Of a stretch of DNA of 64,000 nucleotides, positions 26,701 to 35,932 are shown in pieces. How positions within the stretch are numbered: the first letter of the stretch is position 1; each line of letters starts with the position of its first letter. Position numbers and translations under genes: made by a program. The notes beneath the pieces are model-generated. The model was not told where the DNA came from. It worked only from the letters and a program-made list of their open reading frames with translations, and searched no databases. This DNA comes from an uncultured Clostridia bacterium (GTDB lineage: Bacteria; Bacillota; Clostridia; Oscillospirales; Acutalibacteraceae): positions 98,989 through 162,988 of the forward strand of contig CAKZZL010000035.1 of assembly GCA_937884995.1 (NCBI GenBank). Reading direction: 5' to 3'.

Positions 26701-27909
26701 TTGAAAGTCTTACAGATAAACGCTGTATACAAAAGGTTTTCTACAGGCCTTAGCGTTATGCAACTGAATGAAGACCTGAATAGTATGGGCGTGGAATCAT
26801 TTGCGGCTGTATCACGTTCCTATGGCAGCGAGGGAGTTTATCTTATCGGTAATGAAAAGTCAATTAAGCTGCATGGTCTTTTATCAAGGCTCAGTGGTAA
26901 GCAGGCATATTTTTCAAAAGGCAACACAAAGAAACTGATTGAACATATCGAAAAACTTCAGCCGGATATAGTCCATCTGCACAACCTGCATGCCAATTAC
27001 ATAAACCTGCCGATGATAATGGAATACTTGGCAGAAAAGGATATTCCTACAGTAGTAACTTTGTATGATTGCTGGTTCTTTACGGGAAAATGTATGCATT
27101 ACACAACACAGGGCTGTTATAAATGGCAGACAGAATGTAAAGACTGTCCGCAACTTCACGAGGGAAATGACAGTTGGTTCTTTGATAGGACTAATGAAGT
27201 CTTTCATGACAGAGTCAGACTTTTTAACAGCATTCCCAGACTTGCAATTATTGGAATATCTGACTGGATAACAAATGAATGTCGAAAGTCGGCAATAGCC
27301 CAAAATGCCAGAATAATCCAAAGAGAGTATCTCTGGATTGATATGGAAAAATTCAAGATGAGGGATGCCAAGGCTTTACGTGATAAACTTAAACTGGAAG
27401 ACAGGTTTGTCATTTTAGGTGTTGCAGAGCAATGGGGAAAAGCCAAGGGACTTGATAGGTTTTTGAAATTAGCAGACAAACTGTCAGATGACAAGGTGAT
27501 AGTCTTAGTCGGAAATCCCGCCCCGGATACTGTCTTTCCTGATAACGTTATATGTGTAGGAAGAACAGAATCCCAGGAAGAACTATCAGAGTATTATTCA
27601 ATGGCAGACGTTTTTATGACATTCTCTTATCAGGAAACATTCGGCAAAGTGTCAGCTGAAGCCCTTTCTTGCGGGACGCCGATTATCTGTTACAACTCAA
27701 CTGCAAACCCGGAACTTGTAGGTAAGGATTGCGGAATAGTAGTTGAATTAGATGACAAAGATGGTATGCTAAAGGCCGTAGACATAATTCAGAAGAAGGG
27801 AAAAGATACCTATTCCGCTAAATGCATTGAATTTGCGAGAAATAATTTTAAGAGAGAAAAGGTTACTAAAGAAATCAAACAGGTATATGAAAGGTTACTT
27901 GAGGAATAA
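26701..27909 (+). CDS. GT4 glycosyltransferase with Cys-rich motif (WcaC-like), copy 2
   Basis: 402-aa family 4 transferase, tandem paralogue of the preceding gene. It shares LKVLQINAVYKR.STG, HGLLSRLSGKQAYFSK, YDCWFFTGKCMHY..GCYKW, CKDCPQL, and YQETFGKVSAEALSCGTPII. The start is TTG at 26701 with AAAGGGTG upstream. The first EpsG-like gene begins 2 bp after its stop. The two copies have diverged, which suggests two different linkages rather than redundancy. Confidence 0.88.
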   Translation: MKVLQINAVYKRFSTGLSVMQLNEDLNSMGVESFAAVSRSYGSEGVYLIGNEKSIKLHGLLSRLSGKQAYFSKGNTKKLIEHIEKLQPDIVHLHNLHANYINLPMIMEYLAEKDIPTVVTLYDCWFFTGKCMHYTTQGCYKWQTECKDCPQLHEGNDSWFFDRTNEVFHDRVRLFNSIPRLAIIGISDWITNECRKSAIAQNARIIQREYLWIDMEKFKMRDAKALRDKLKLEDRFVILGVAEQWGKAKGLDRFLKLADKLSDDKVIVLVGNPAPDTVFPDNVICVGRTESQEELSEYYSMADVFMTFSYQETFGKVSAEALSCGTPIICYNSTANPELVGKDCGIVVELDDKDGMLKAVDIIQKKGKDTYSAKCIEFARNNFKREKVTKEIKQVYERLLEE

Positions 27910-27911
27910 AT

Positions 27912-28967
27912 ATGAATATTTATTTTTGGAACGTTGTACTTACACTGTTTTGGGGACTAATACTCAGAATAAGTGGTAACACAACAAACGGCAAAAGAGC
28001 ATTTTGTTCTATAACAGCATTGCAGTGGATCCTGATTTCGGGACTCCGCGGTATGACTGTGTCCAAAGATATGTATACATACAAAATAAAATTCTACGAG
28101 ACTTTGAAAACTGAATGGAAAGATATCTTTGATAATTTCTACTTCGTATATATCGAGGGCGAAGGTAAGGATCCTGGCTATGATATTTTTACAAAAATAA
28201 TTCAGCTCTTTACCCAGGATTACCAGGTTTTTCTCTTTATATGTGCATCAATATTCTTTATAGGAATGGCTATATGGATATTCAAGTATTCAGAATATCC
28301 AATGCTTTCCATGATTATTTTTGATTCGTTCCTGTATTCATTCTTTGCTCTTACGGGTATAAGGCAGACTCTTGCAACAGTTTTAGTTGTATTTATAGGA
28401 AGCAAATATATTAAAGAGAATAACTTTAAAAAATTCCTGATTCTTTCACTGATTGCATACACTCTGCACAAATCATCACTTACGGTTTTAGTTTTCTATT
28501 TCATTTCAAAGATACCAATCAATAGAAAATATATTGTCGGAGTACTTTTGCTGTTCCCGATACTGTTTATTTTGAGAGATCCATATTTCAACATTATCGG
28601 TAGAATTGTTGGATATGAATACGATGAATTTGAGAACACAGGAGCATATATGTTTACCTTCTTGTATCTTATGGTTGTTCTTGTTTCACTCATATTCTTG
28701 CCGTGGATTAAAGAAAAGTGCCACAACTATCAGTTGTATTTCAATGCAATATTTATGGGAATGATTCTTATCCCTCTGGTATTTGTTAATCCGGCTGCAA
28801 TGCGTGCAGTACAGTATTTTTCGCTTTACCTGATGCTCTATATACCGGAATTTGTTAAAACATTCGAAGTCAAAATTAGAGGTCCTATTTATACTCTCCT
28901 TGCAACAATACTTCTTCTGGCGACAAATGCCTTTGAACGAACGGACTATACGTTCTTCTGGCAATAG
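27912..28967 (+). CDS. EpsG-family polysaccharide polymerase-like membrane protein, copy 1
   Basis: 351-aa polytopic protein, about nine helices, of the EpsG family (Wzy-like polymerase). It opens with MNIYFWNVVLTLFWG; the loop between helices contains ISGLRGMTVSKDMYTY and DIFDNFYFVYIEGEGKDPGYD, and a late conserved segment is FVNPAAMRAVQYFSLYLMLY. Family members polymerise lipid-linked repeats on the outer side of the membrane. It lies 9 bp before a close tandem paralogue. Which one is the main polymerase cannot be told. Confidence 0.85.
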   Translation: MNIYFWNVVLTLFWGLILRISGNTTNGKRAFCSITALQWILISGLRGMTVSKDMYTYKIKFYETLKTEWKDIFDNFYFVYIEGEGKDPGYDIFTKIIQLFTQDYQVFLFICASIFFIGMAIWIFKYSEYPMLSMIIFDSFLYSFFALTGIRQTLATVLVVFIGSKYIKENNFKKFLILSLIAYTLHKSSLTVLVFYFISKIPINRKYIVGVLLLFPILFILRDPYFNIIGRIVGYEYDEFENTGAYMFTFLYLMVVLVSLIFLPWIKEKCHNYQLYFNAIFMGMILIPLVFVNPAAMRAVQYFSLYLMLYIPEFVKTFEVKIRGPIYTLLATILLLATNAFERTDYTFFWQ

Positions 28968-28976
28968 GAGGCAGAT

Positions 28977-30035
28977 ATGAACATATTTTTAATCAATGTT
29001 CTTCTGACCTTCATATGGGGATTTGTTTTCCTTGTAATTGTCGGAGACAAGATAGGTAAAAAATGGTTTTGTTTTATAGCTTCAGTTCAATGGGTACTGA
29101 TTTCAGGCCTTAGGGGAATGACAGTTGCTGAAGATATGTATGCATATGAAAAAAAGTTCCATGAGGTTCTTAAAACGGATTGGGGAGATATATTCGACAA
29201 CTTCTATTTTGTCTATGTGGAAGGTGAAGGTAAAGACCCGGGATATGATGTTTTTCAAAAAATAGTTCAGCTATTCACACAGAATTTCCAGGCGTTCTTA
29301 TTCATTGTTGCAATCATCTTCTTTTTTGCAATGGGTGTATGGATATATAAGAACTCCCAAATGCCAATGATGAGTTTCATTATTTTCGACTCATTTTTGT
29401 ATTCATTCTTTGCTCTTACGGGTACAAGACAGACACTTGCAACAGTTTTGATTGTATTCATTGGAGATAAATTTATTAAAGAGAAAAAGTTCTGGCGGTT
29501 CTTAATTGTTTCAGTAATCGCATATACAATACATAAATCTGCAATATGTTATTTCCCTTTCTTTTTAATATCAATGATTCCGGTGAAGAAGAGATCTATT
29601 GCAGGAGTTATTATACTTTCGCCGCTTCTTTTTATCTTTAAGGAACCATTCTTTGAAGTGTTGGGAAAACTTGTCGGTTATGAGTATGATGAACTTGAAA
29701 GTACGGGAGCATATCTGTTTACCATAATGTATTTGATTATTGTTGTCTTTGCAGTAATACTTCTTGGACATATCAAGGAAAACTGTGAAAACTACAATAT
29801 TTATTACAATGCTTTGTTTATGGGACTTCTTCTAATCCCGCTAATATTTGTTAACCCGGCAGCTATGCGAGCTGTACAGTATTATTCACTTTATCTTATG
29901 CTCTTGGTACCTGAAATAATTCGGAGCTTTGAGAAACGAATAAGCGGACCATTGTATGTTATTATGATGAGCGCATTATTGATTGCAACAAATGCTTTTG
30001 TCAGAACAGACTACTCATTTTTCTGGCAAAATTAA
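28977..30035 (+). CDS. EpsG-family polysaccharide polymerase-like membrane protein, copy 2
   Basis: 352-aa membrane protein, full-length paralogue of the preceding gene: ISGLRGMTVAEDMYAYE, NFYFVYVEGEGKDPGYDVF, LTGTRQTLATVLIVFIG and FVNPAAMRAVQYYSLYL are shared, while helices between them differ. GGAGGC lies 6 nt before ATG. The identity between copies is visible in DNA as well as protein, pointing to a tandem duplication. One copy may add a branched linkage, or polymerise a second polymer. Confidence 0.85.
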   Translation: MNIFLINVLLTFIWGFVFLVIVGDKIGKKWFCFIASVQWVLISGLRGMTVAEDMYAYEKKFHEVLKTDWGDIFDNFYFVYVEGEGKDPGYDVFQKIVQLFTQNFQAFLFIVAIIFFFAMGVWIYKNSQMPMMSFIIFDSFLYSFFALTGTRQTLATVLIVFIGDKFIKEKKFWRFLIVSVIAYTIHKSAICYFPFFLISMIPVKKRSIAGVIILSPLLFIFKEPFFEVLGKLVGYEYDELESTGAYLFTIMYLIIVVFAVILLGHIKENCENYNIYYNALFMGLLLIPLIFVNPAAMRAVQYYSLYLMLLVPEIIRSFEKRISGPLYVIMMSALLIATNAFVRTDYSFFWQN

Positions 30036-30078
30036 AAAATAGAATCCCTAAGCGAATTCTTAGATTAAGGGGAAGAAA

Positions 30079-31617
30079 ATGAACAGAAAAGTCGGTGTAA
30101 TTTATTCATATATTCTGATGATTGCCGAAGTCGGTTCGGCTATGTTGTTTACGCCATTTTTAATCAGAATGCTCGGTACATCGCAGTATGGTGTGTATCA
30201 GCTTTCATCTCAGATTACAGCATATCTTATGTTGCTTGATCTCGGAGTAGGAAATGCGGTAATAAGGTATATGGCTAAATACCGTAATGAAGAGAACAAG
30301 CAAAAGCAAAGTGAGTTTTTGGGAGTTGCGACAATTTTCTATGTTGCTATAGCAATAATAACTTTAATTATTGGTGTGGTTTTAGTTGTCATATTTCCAA
30401 ATGTCTTTGCAAAGGGGTTGAGTCCGGAAGAAATAAAAATCGGGCAAAAGCTTTTAGTAGTTACTATGCTGACCTGTGCAACCACATTGGGCACTTCCAG
30501 TTTTGCAACAACACTTATTGCTTATGAAAGGTTTTCTTTCTCAAAAGGACTCAGCATAATAGCTGTGTTTTTGAAGGTCGGCATATCTGTAGTAGTTCTT
30601 TTGCTTGGATGGAAAGCATTCGGAATAGTATTAGCTCACTTTATCACTAACCTTATGATAAGAACGGCATACACACTCTATGTGCTTTTTAAGTTGAAGA
30701 TAAAACCGAGATTCAATAATTTTGATGTTTCTTTCATAAAGGAAACAGTTACATATTCATCTTTTGTTTTCCTTCAAATGCTTGCCACTCAAATTAATTC
30801 AATGACGGACACAATTCTTCTGGGTATACTTGCAAAGGGTGCATCTCTGATAATAGCCATCTATGGTGCGGGTGCACAGATAATACAATATTTCAAAACT
30901 ATAGGAACTCATTTTACAGGGGTGCTTATGGCCGGCGTTGTCCGTTTGGTCGAGAGCGGAGCGGATGCAGAAACACTGCAGAAGGAAATGGTTAGAATCG
31001 GTCGCATTATATTGATGATGTTGGGAATGGTGTTCACTGTATTCTTGGTTTTTGGCAAACATTTTGTCGTACTTTGGGCTGGTGAAAAATATGAAAACTC
31101 ATATTTTGTTGCAAGTGCCATAATGGTTCCTGTAATGTTCACTCTGGTTCAGACGGTAGGAACACAAATTCTTTGGGCAAAAAACCGCCACAAAAGTCAG
31201 GCAATTATTCAAGTTATATCCGCCCTTATCAATATTGTGATAACTGCATTACTTATTAAATGGAAACCTCTGGAAGGTGCGGTAATAGGTTCGGTGATAG
31301 CCCTTACAATTGGCGATGTTATCTGCATGAACACTATGTTCAAGAGAGAGATCCACATAAAGCTTTTGAGTTATTTTATCGGGCTTTTCAAGGGAATACT
31401 TCCATCACTTTTGATTGCTTTTGCAGCAGGAAAACTCTTTAACCTAATAGGACTTTCAAAATACGGATGGATAGGCTTTATTATCAATTGTGTCGTAATG
31501 ATTGCCGTTTACGGTATTTGTATGATTACTTTTGGTATGAATAAATCGGAAAAGAAAATGATAACAGATTTGCTTGGGAAGATTCTCAAACACCCAAAGC
31601 GAGTTAAAGGAGAATGA
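30079..31617 (+). CDS. Wzx-type polysaccharide flippase
   Basis: 512-aa membrane protein of the MOP superfamily (polysaccharide biosynthesis branch), about 13-14 helices, moving the lipid-linked repeat unit across the membrane. Typical opening SYILMIAEVGSAMLFTPFLIRMLGTSQYGVYQL, shown here in part, plus LDLGVGNAVIRYMAKYR near residue 55. The RBS is AAGGGGAAG before ATG. The gap of 43 bp before it is the longest in the middle of the operon and contains a small inverted repeat. Confidence 0.9.
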   Translation: MNRKVGVIYSYILMIAEVGSAMLFTPFLIRMLGTSQYGVYQLSSQITAYLMLLDLGVGNAVIRYMAKYRNEENKQKQSEFLGVATIFYVAIAIITLIIGVVLVVIFPNVFAKGLSPEEIKIGQKLLVVTMLTCATTLGTSSFATTLIAYERFSFSKGLSIIAVFLKVGISVVVLLLGWKAFGIVLAHFITNLMIRTAYTLYVLFKLKIKPRFNNFDVSFIKETVTYSSFVFLQMLATQINSMTDTILLGILAKGASLIIAIYGAGAQIIQYFKTIGTHFTGVLMAGVVRLVESGADAETLQKEMVRIGRIILMMLGMVFTVFLVFGKHFVVLWAGEKYENSYFVASAIMVPVMFTLVQTVGTQILWAKNRHKSQAIIQVISALINIVITALLIKWKPLEGAVIGSVIALTIGDVICMNTMFKREIHIKLLSYFIGLFKGILPSLLIAFAAGKLFNLIGLSKYGWIGFIINCVVMIAVYGICMITFGMNKSEKKMITDLLGKILKHPKRVKGE

Positions 31618-31620
31618 TAT

Positions 31621-32664
31621 ATGTCTTTATTCACAGGTAAAACATTAATGATTACGGGAGGCACAGGTTCATTCGGCAATGCTGTTCTGAACAGGTTTTT
31701 GCAAACGGACATCGGTGAAATACGCATATTTTCGCGTGATGAAAAGAAACAGGATGATATGCGTCATGAATTTCAGTCTAAAATGCCTGAAGTCAGTGAT
31801 AAGATAAAATTCTTTATTGGTGACGTAAGGGATCTTGCATCCGTTAAAAATGCCATGAACAGTGTGGATTATATATTCCATGCTGCTGCATTAAAGCAGG
31901 TTCCATCCTGTGAGTTTTTCCCAATAGAAGCAGTAAAAACAAATGTAATGGGAACTGAAAACATTCTTACAGCAGCAATTGATGAAGGCGTTAAAACCAT
32001 TATTTGCCTTTCAACAGATAAGGCAGCTTATCCTGTAAATGCGATGGGAACATCAAAGGCTATGATGGAAAAGGTTATAGTGGCTAAGTCAAGAACGGTT
32101 AATCCTGAAAAGACCAAGATTTGTTGCACGAGATACGGTAATGTTATGTGTTCCAGAGGTTCGGTAATACCTCTTTGGATTGAGCAAATGAAAGAGGGAA
32201 AACCCATAACCATAACAGACCCGAATATGACAAGGTTTATTATGAGTTTGGATGAAGCAGTTGACTTAGTACTCTTTGCATTCGAAAACGGTGTGTCGGG
32301 TGATATTCTTGTTCAGAAGGCTCCGGCATGCACAATCGAGGTGCTTGCTAAGGCAGTCACGGAAATATTCAAACCTGAAACCGAAATAAAGGTTATTGGG
32401 ATACGTCATGGTGAAAAAATGTATGAAACTCTTCTTACAAACGAGGAGTGTGCACATGCAACGGATATGGGTAATTTCTACAGGGTGCCTGCAGACAAGA
32501 GAAGTCTAAATTACGATAAATACTATAATGACGGAGATATTGACAGAAACCCGCTTACCGAATTTAATTCAAATAATACGGAATTGCTAAATGTTGAACA
32601 GGTTAAGGAGAAGATCCTTTCCCTTAAATACATACAGGAAGAACTGGAAAACTGGGGAAAATAA
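31621..32664 (+). CDS. capE: UDP-GlcNAc 4,6-dehydratase / 5-epimerase (CapE/FnlA type)
   Basis: 347-aa extended SDR enzyme, first step from UDP-GlcNAc to UDP-L-FucNAc. Strong features: TGGTGSFGNAVLNRFL, RIFSRDEKKQDDMR, HAAALKQVPSCEFFP, STDKAAYPVNAMGTSKAMME, TRYGNVMCSRGSVIPL and GIRHGEKMYETL. STDKAAYP-M-SK is the CapE/FnlA (FlaA1-like) active site without the usual Tyr. Next genes are CapF and CapG, so the pathway assignment is firm. ATG starts 3 bp after the flippase stop. Confidence 0.93.
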   Translation: MSLFTGKTLMITGGTGSFGNAVLNRFLQTDIGEIRIFSRDEKKQDDMRHEFQSKMPEVSDKIKFFIGDVRDLASVKNAMNSVDYIFHAAALKQVPSCEFFPIEAVKTNVMGTENILTAAIDEGVKTIICLSTDKAAYPVNAMGTSKAMMEKVIVAKSRTVNPEKTKICCTRYGNVMCSRGSVIPLWIEQMKEGKPITITDPNMTRFIMSLDEAVDLVLFAFENGVSGDILVQKAPACTIEVLAKAVTEIFKPETEIKVIGIRHGEKMYETLLTNEECAHATDMGNFYRVPADKRSLNYDKYYNDGDIDRNPLTEFNSNNTELLNVEQVKEKILSLKYIQEELENWGK

Positions 32665-32667
32665 GCA

Positions 32668-33816
32668 ATGAAAATACTGGTAGTTGGGTCCAAAGGATTC
32701 GTAGGCAGCAATTTCGTTGCGGCCTTGAAAAACATCAGAGACAAAAAAGACCGAAGCAGAAGCATAAACAGTGATATCAAAATACTGGAATACGATATTG
32801 ACAGTAACGAAAATGAATTCGACCAATACTGTAAAGAATGTGATTTCGTATTCAACTTTGTGGGTGTACATAAGGCTTTTACGGAAGAGGAGTTTATGAA
32901 TGGTAATTGCGGTTTCCTTACCAAATTACTGAATACACTTGAAAAGAATAAAAATACTTGTCCTGTCGTTTTCTCTTCTTCAATACAAGCTGCTCTTGAC
33001 AATCCTTACGGCCACAGCAAAAAAGCTGCAGAAGATGCACTCTTTGATTATGCAAAAAGGGTAGGCACAGATGTATATATATTCAGATTTCCGAATCTTT
33101 TCGGTAAATGGAGCAGACCTAATTATAACAGTGTTGTAGCCACATTTTGCTATAATATAGCTCGTGATTTACCAATACAAATCAGGGATGAGAATTATGA
33201 GATGCATCTTGTATACATTGATGATGTTGTTGAAAAACTTTTAGATTTGCTCAATAAAAATGTGACTGTTGATGAAGATGGATTCTGCAAATTACCGGTC
33301 TATCACTCAGTTACATTGGGCAAACTCGCAGAAATGATTTATTCATTTAAGGAAAGCCGGGAAAACAATATGGTTCCGGATATGACAGATAACAGCTTTT
33401 CAAAAAAACTTTACTCAACATATTTGTCATATCTGCCGGAAGATAAGTTCTCATATTTCCCGAAAGTTAATGTGGATGAACGAGGCTCTTTCACGGAGAT
33501 ACTTAAATCACTTGATTGCGGACAGGTGTCCGTTAATGTTTCAAAGCCCGGAATAACTAAAGGTAAACATTGGCATAATACAAAAAACGAAAAGTTTATT
33601 GTTGTCAGCGGAAAGGCAGTAATTAGATTTCGCAAAATAAACGAAGAAAAAGTTTACGAGTATTATGTTTCAGGTGACAAACTGGAAATTGTTGATATTC
33701 CTACGGGATATACACATAGTATTGAAAATATTGGTGACAGTGATTTAATCACTTTGATTTGGGCAAACGAGTGCTTTAATCCAGAAAAGCCCGATACGTA
33801 TTATGAGGAGGTATAG
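32668..33816 (+). CDS. capF: UDP-4-keto-sugar reductase with cupin domain (CapF/FnlB type)
   Basis: 382-aa bifunctional protein, second step to UDP-L-FucNAc. An N-terminal SDR domain opens with MKILVVGSKGFVGSNF and has the PYGHSKKAAEDAL catalytic Y-x-x-x-K. A C-terminal cupin (about residues 270-380) holds FPKVNVDERGSFTEILK, KGKHWHNTKNEKF and VDIPTGYTHSIENIG, with metal-binding histidines. The SDR-cupin fusion is diagnostic of CapF. Four-nt gap to CapE and 5-bp gap to CapG. Confidence 0.94.
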   Translation: MKILVVGSKGFVGSNFVAALKNIRDKKDRSRSINSDIKILEYDIDSNENEFDQYCKECDFVFNFVGVHKAFTEEEFMNGNCGFLTKLLNTLEKNKNTCPVVFSSSIQAALDNPYGHSKKAAEDALFDYAKRVGTDVYIFRFPNLFGKWSRPNYNSVVATFCYNIARDLPIQIRDENYEMHLVYIDDVVEKLLDLLNKNVTVDEDGFCKLPVYHSVTLGKLAEMIYSFKESRENNMVPDMTDNSFSKKLYSTYLSYLPEDKFSYFPKVNVDERGSFTEILKSLDCGQVSVNVSKPGITKGKHWHNTKNEKFIVVSGKAVIRFRKINEEKVYEYYVSGDKLEIVDIPTGYTHSIENIGDSDLITLIWANECFNPEKPDTYYEEV

Positions 33817-33821
33817 TCCGA

Positions 33822-35000
33822 ATGAAAAAAGATTATTCTGACATTTCTTTTAAGAAAAACGGTAAACTTAAACTCCTTATTATAGTAGGCACAAGGCCTG
33901 AAATAATAAGACTTGCAGCGGTTATAAATAAGTGCAGGAAGTATTTTGATTGCATACTGGCTCACACCGGTCAAAATTATGACTACACGCTTAACGGAAT
34001 CTTTTTTGAAGACCTGTCACTTGATGCACCGGATGTGTATATGGATGCCGTCGGAGATGATTTGGGTGAGACCGTCGGCAATGTAATCAATTGTTCGTAC
34101 AAACTGATGACCTCGGTAAAACCAGACGCGCTTCTGGTCCTCGGTGATACAAATTCGTCACTTTCCGCAATTTCAGCAAAGAGGCTTCATATACCGATCT
34201 TCCATATGGAAGCAGGCAATAGATGCAAAGATGAATGTCTTCCTGAAGAGACAAACAGAAGAATAGTTGATATTATTGCTGATGTTAATCTTCCGTATTC
34301 GGAACATGCCAGAAGGTATCTTATTGAATGCGGTATGCCTAAAGAGAGAATCTATGTAACTGGCTCTCCAATGCCGGAAGTTATCAATTCCAATATTGAT
34401 AAAATCTGTGCTTCAGATATTCTTACAAAACTAGGACTTGAAAAAGGCAAGTATATCCTCCTTTCGGCACATCGTGAAGAAAATATCGATGACGAAAAAA
34501 ACTTTGTATCACTCTTTACGGCTATCAACAAACTTGCTGAGAAATATGATATGCCTGTTTTGTATTCTTGCCATCCGCGTTCAAAAAAACGCCTGGAGGA
34601 AACAAATTTCAAACTTGATAGAAGAGTAATCCAGCATGAGCCTTTGGGATTTTTTGACTATAACAAACTTCAAATGAATGCCTTTGCTGTTGTATCAGAC
34701 AGTGGCACTTTGCCTGAGGAAGCAGCATACTATTCAACTATTGGGCATTCCTTCCCTGCAATATGCATTAGAACTTCAACCGAGAGGCCGGAGGCACTTG
34801 ACAAAGCGGTTTTCGTGCTTGCAGGTATTGATGAGAAATCCCTGCTTCAGTCTGTTGAAATAGCTACACAGATGAACAATGACGGTGACCTTGGAACAAC
34901 AGTTCCAGATTACACAGATGAAAACGTGTCTACTAAGGTTGTTAAGATTATTCAGTCATATACAGAAATAGTTGACAGAATGGTTTGGCGCAAGTATTAA
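33822..35000 (+). CDS. capG: UDP-N-acetylhexosamine 2-epimerase (CapG/FnlC type)
   Basis: 392-aa non-hydrolysing 2-epimerase completing UDP-L-FucNAc. Features: IVGTRPEIIRLAAV, HTGQNYDYTLNGIFFEDL, HMEAGNRCKDECLPEETNRR, LSAHREENIDD and SDSGTLPEEA. EAGNRC and PEE-NR are typical of the FnlC/CapG branch rather than WecB. The RBS is GGAGG before the ATG and partly overlaps the end of the CapF gene. The genes CapE-CapF-CapG follow the same order as in Staphylococcus type 5/8 capsule loci. Confidence 0.93.
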   Translation: MKKDYSDISFKKNGKLKLLIIVGTRPEIIRLAAVINKCRKYFDCILAHTGQNYDYTLNGIFFEDLSLDAPDVYMDAVGDDLGETVGNVINCSYKLMTSVKPDALLVLGDTNSSLSAISAKRLHIPIFHMEAGNRCKDECLPEETNRRIVDIIADVNLPYSEHARRYLIECGMPKERIYVTGSPMPEVINSNIDKICASDILTKLGLEKGKYILLSAHREENIDDEKNFVSLFTAINKLAEKYDMPVLYSCHPRSKKRLEETNFKLDRRVIQHEPLGFFDYNKLQMNAFAVVSDSGTLPEEAAYYSTIGHSFPAICIRTSTERPEALDKAVFVLAGIDEKSLLQSVEIATQMNNDGDLGTTVPDYTDENVSTKVVKIIQSYTEIVDRMVWRKY

Positions 35001-35015
35001 TTCGGGAGACCAGTA

Positions 35016-35915
35016 ATGAAAAACGAAAAAGTAACAATAGGATATGTCGTACTGCATTATTACGCATACGATTCAACCATTAATACAATTCAAAGCATTC
35101 TTGAGCATGATAAAAGCGCAATAGTTATCGTAGTTGATAACGGCAGCGGTAATGGCTCGGGAAAGTGTCTTGCCGAAAAATATGAAAATGCAGATAATGT
35201 CAGGATAGTGCTTTTGGACGATAATTTGGGATTTGCAAAGGGTAACAATGTTGGTTACAAAATACTCAAAAACGAGTATCATCCGGACTATATTTGCATA
35301 CTCAATAATGATGTTCTTTTAACGGATTTCAATTTAGGTGAAAAACTGAACACTGCATTTAATAGATATGGGTTCGGGGTTTTGGGACCTCATATTCTGC
35401 TTAAGAACGGTTCGGATTTTATCTTTACAAACAAGTTTGAAAGCGCTCAGTACTATGAAGAGGTTATTGCGAACCAAAAAAAAACACTTGAAAGTCTGGA
35501 AAAAATGTCTGAACTGGCTATTATACTTAGAAATAGATATAAATGGGCAAAACGCACTTATGTGCAGTTCAAAAGGAAGAAAAAGCAAAAGACAGGAGAT
35601 ACTGCATGCGAGGATGCACTTTTACACGGATGCTGTCTCTTCTTCTCAAAACTTTTTATTGATAGGTTCGATGATGCATTTTGCAATGATACATTTCTGT
35701 ATGCCGAAGAGGAACTGCTTTATCTTAAGTGTAAGAGAAATGCTATAAAAACCCTCTATTATCCTAATATTGTCATCAGGCATATGGAAGATGTGGCAAC
35801 AAATTCTGCCAGCAAAAAGGCAAAGGAAAAAGAAATTAGAAGACTTGGATACTCAATCGATTCTCTTGGTATACTTGTTGATGCGATCAATAATCCAAGT
35901 GCATTGACAGACTGA
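35016..35915 (+). CDS. GT2 glycosyltransferase, rhamnosyltransferase-like
   Basis: 299-aa GT-A family 2 enzyme. YVVLHYYAYDSTINTI and VVDNGSGNGSG, with LDDNLGFAKGNNVGY, and the DXD-equivalent ILNNDVLLTDF resemble WbbL-type rhamnosyltransferases (VDNxSxD, N-G-F-A-x-G-N-N). Its place between CapG and the dTDP-rhamnose genes supports L-rhamnose as donor. A charged helical stretch (residues 150-200) is unusually long between domain halves. Specificity is inference. Confidence 0.87.
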   Translation: MKNEKVTIGYVVLHYYAYDSTINTIQSILEHDKSAIVIVVDNGSGNGSGKCLAEKYENADNVRIVLLDDNLGFAKGNNVGYKILKNEYHPDYICILNNDVLLTDFNLGEKLNTAFNRYGFGVLGPHILLKNGSDFIFTNKFESAQYYEEVIANQKKTLESLEKMSELAIILRNRYKWAKRTYVQFKRKKKQKTGDTACEDALLHGCCLFFSKLFIDRFDDAFCNDTFLYAEEELLYLKCKRNAIKTLYYPNIVIRHMEDVATNSASKKAKEKEIRRLGYSIDSLGILVDAINNPSALTD

Positions 35916-35932
35916 TTGTGAAAGGATAAACA

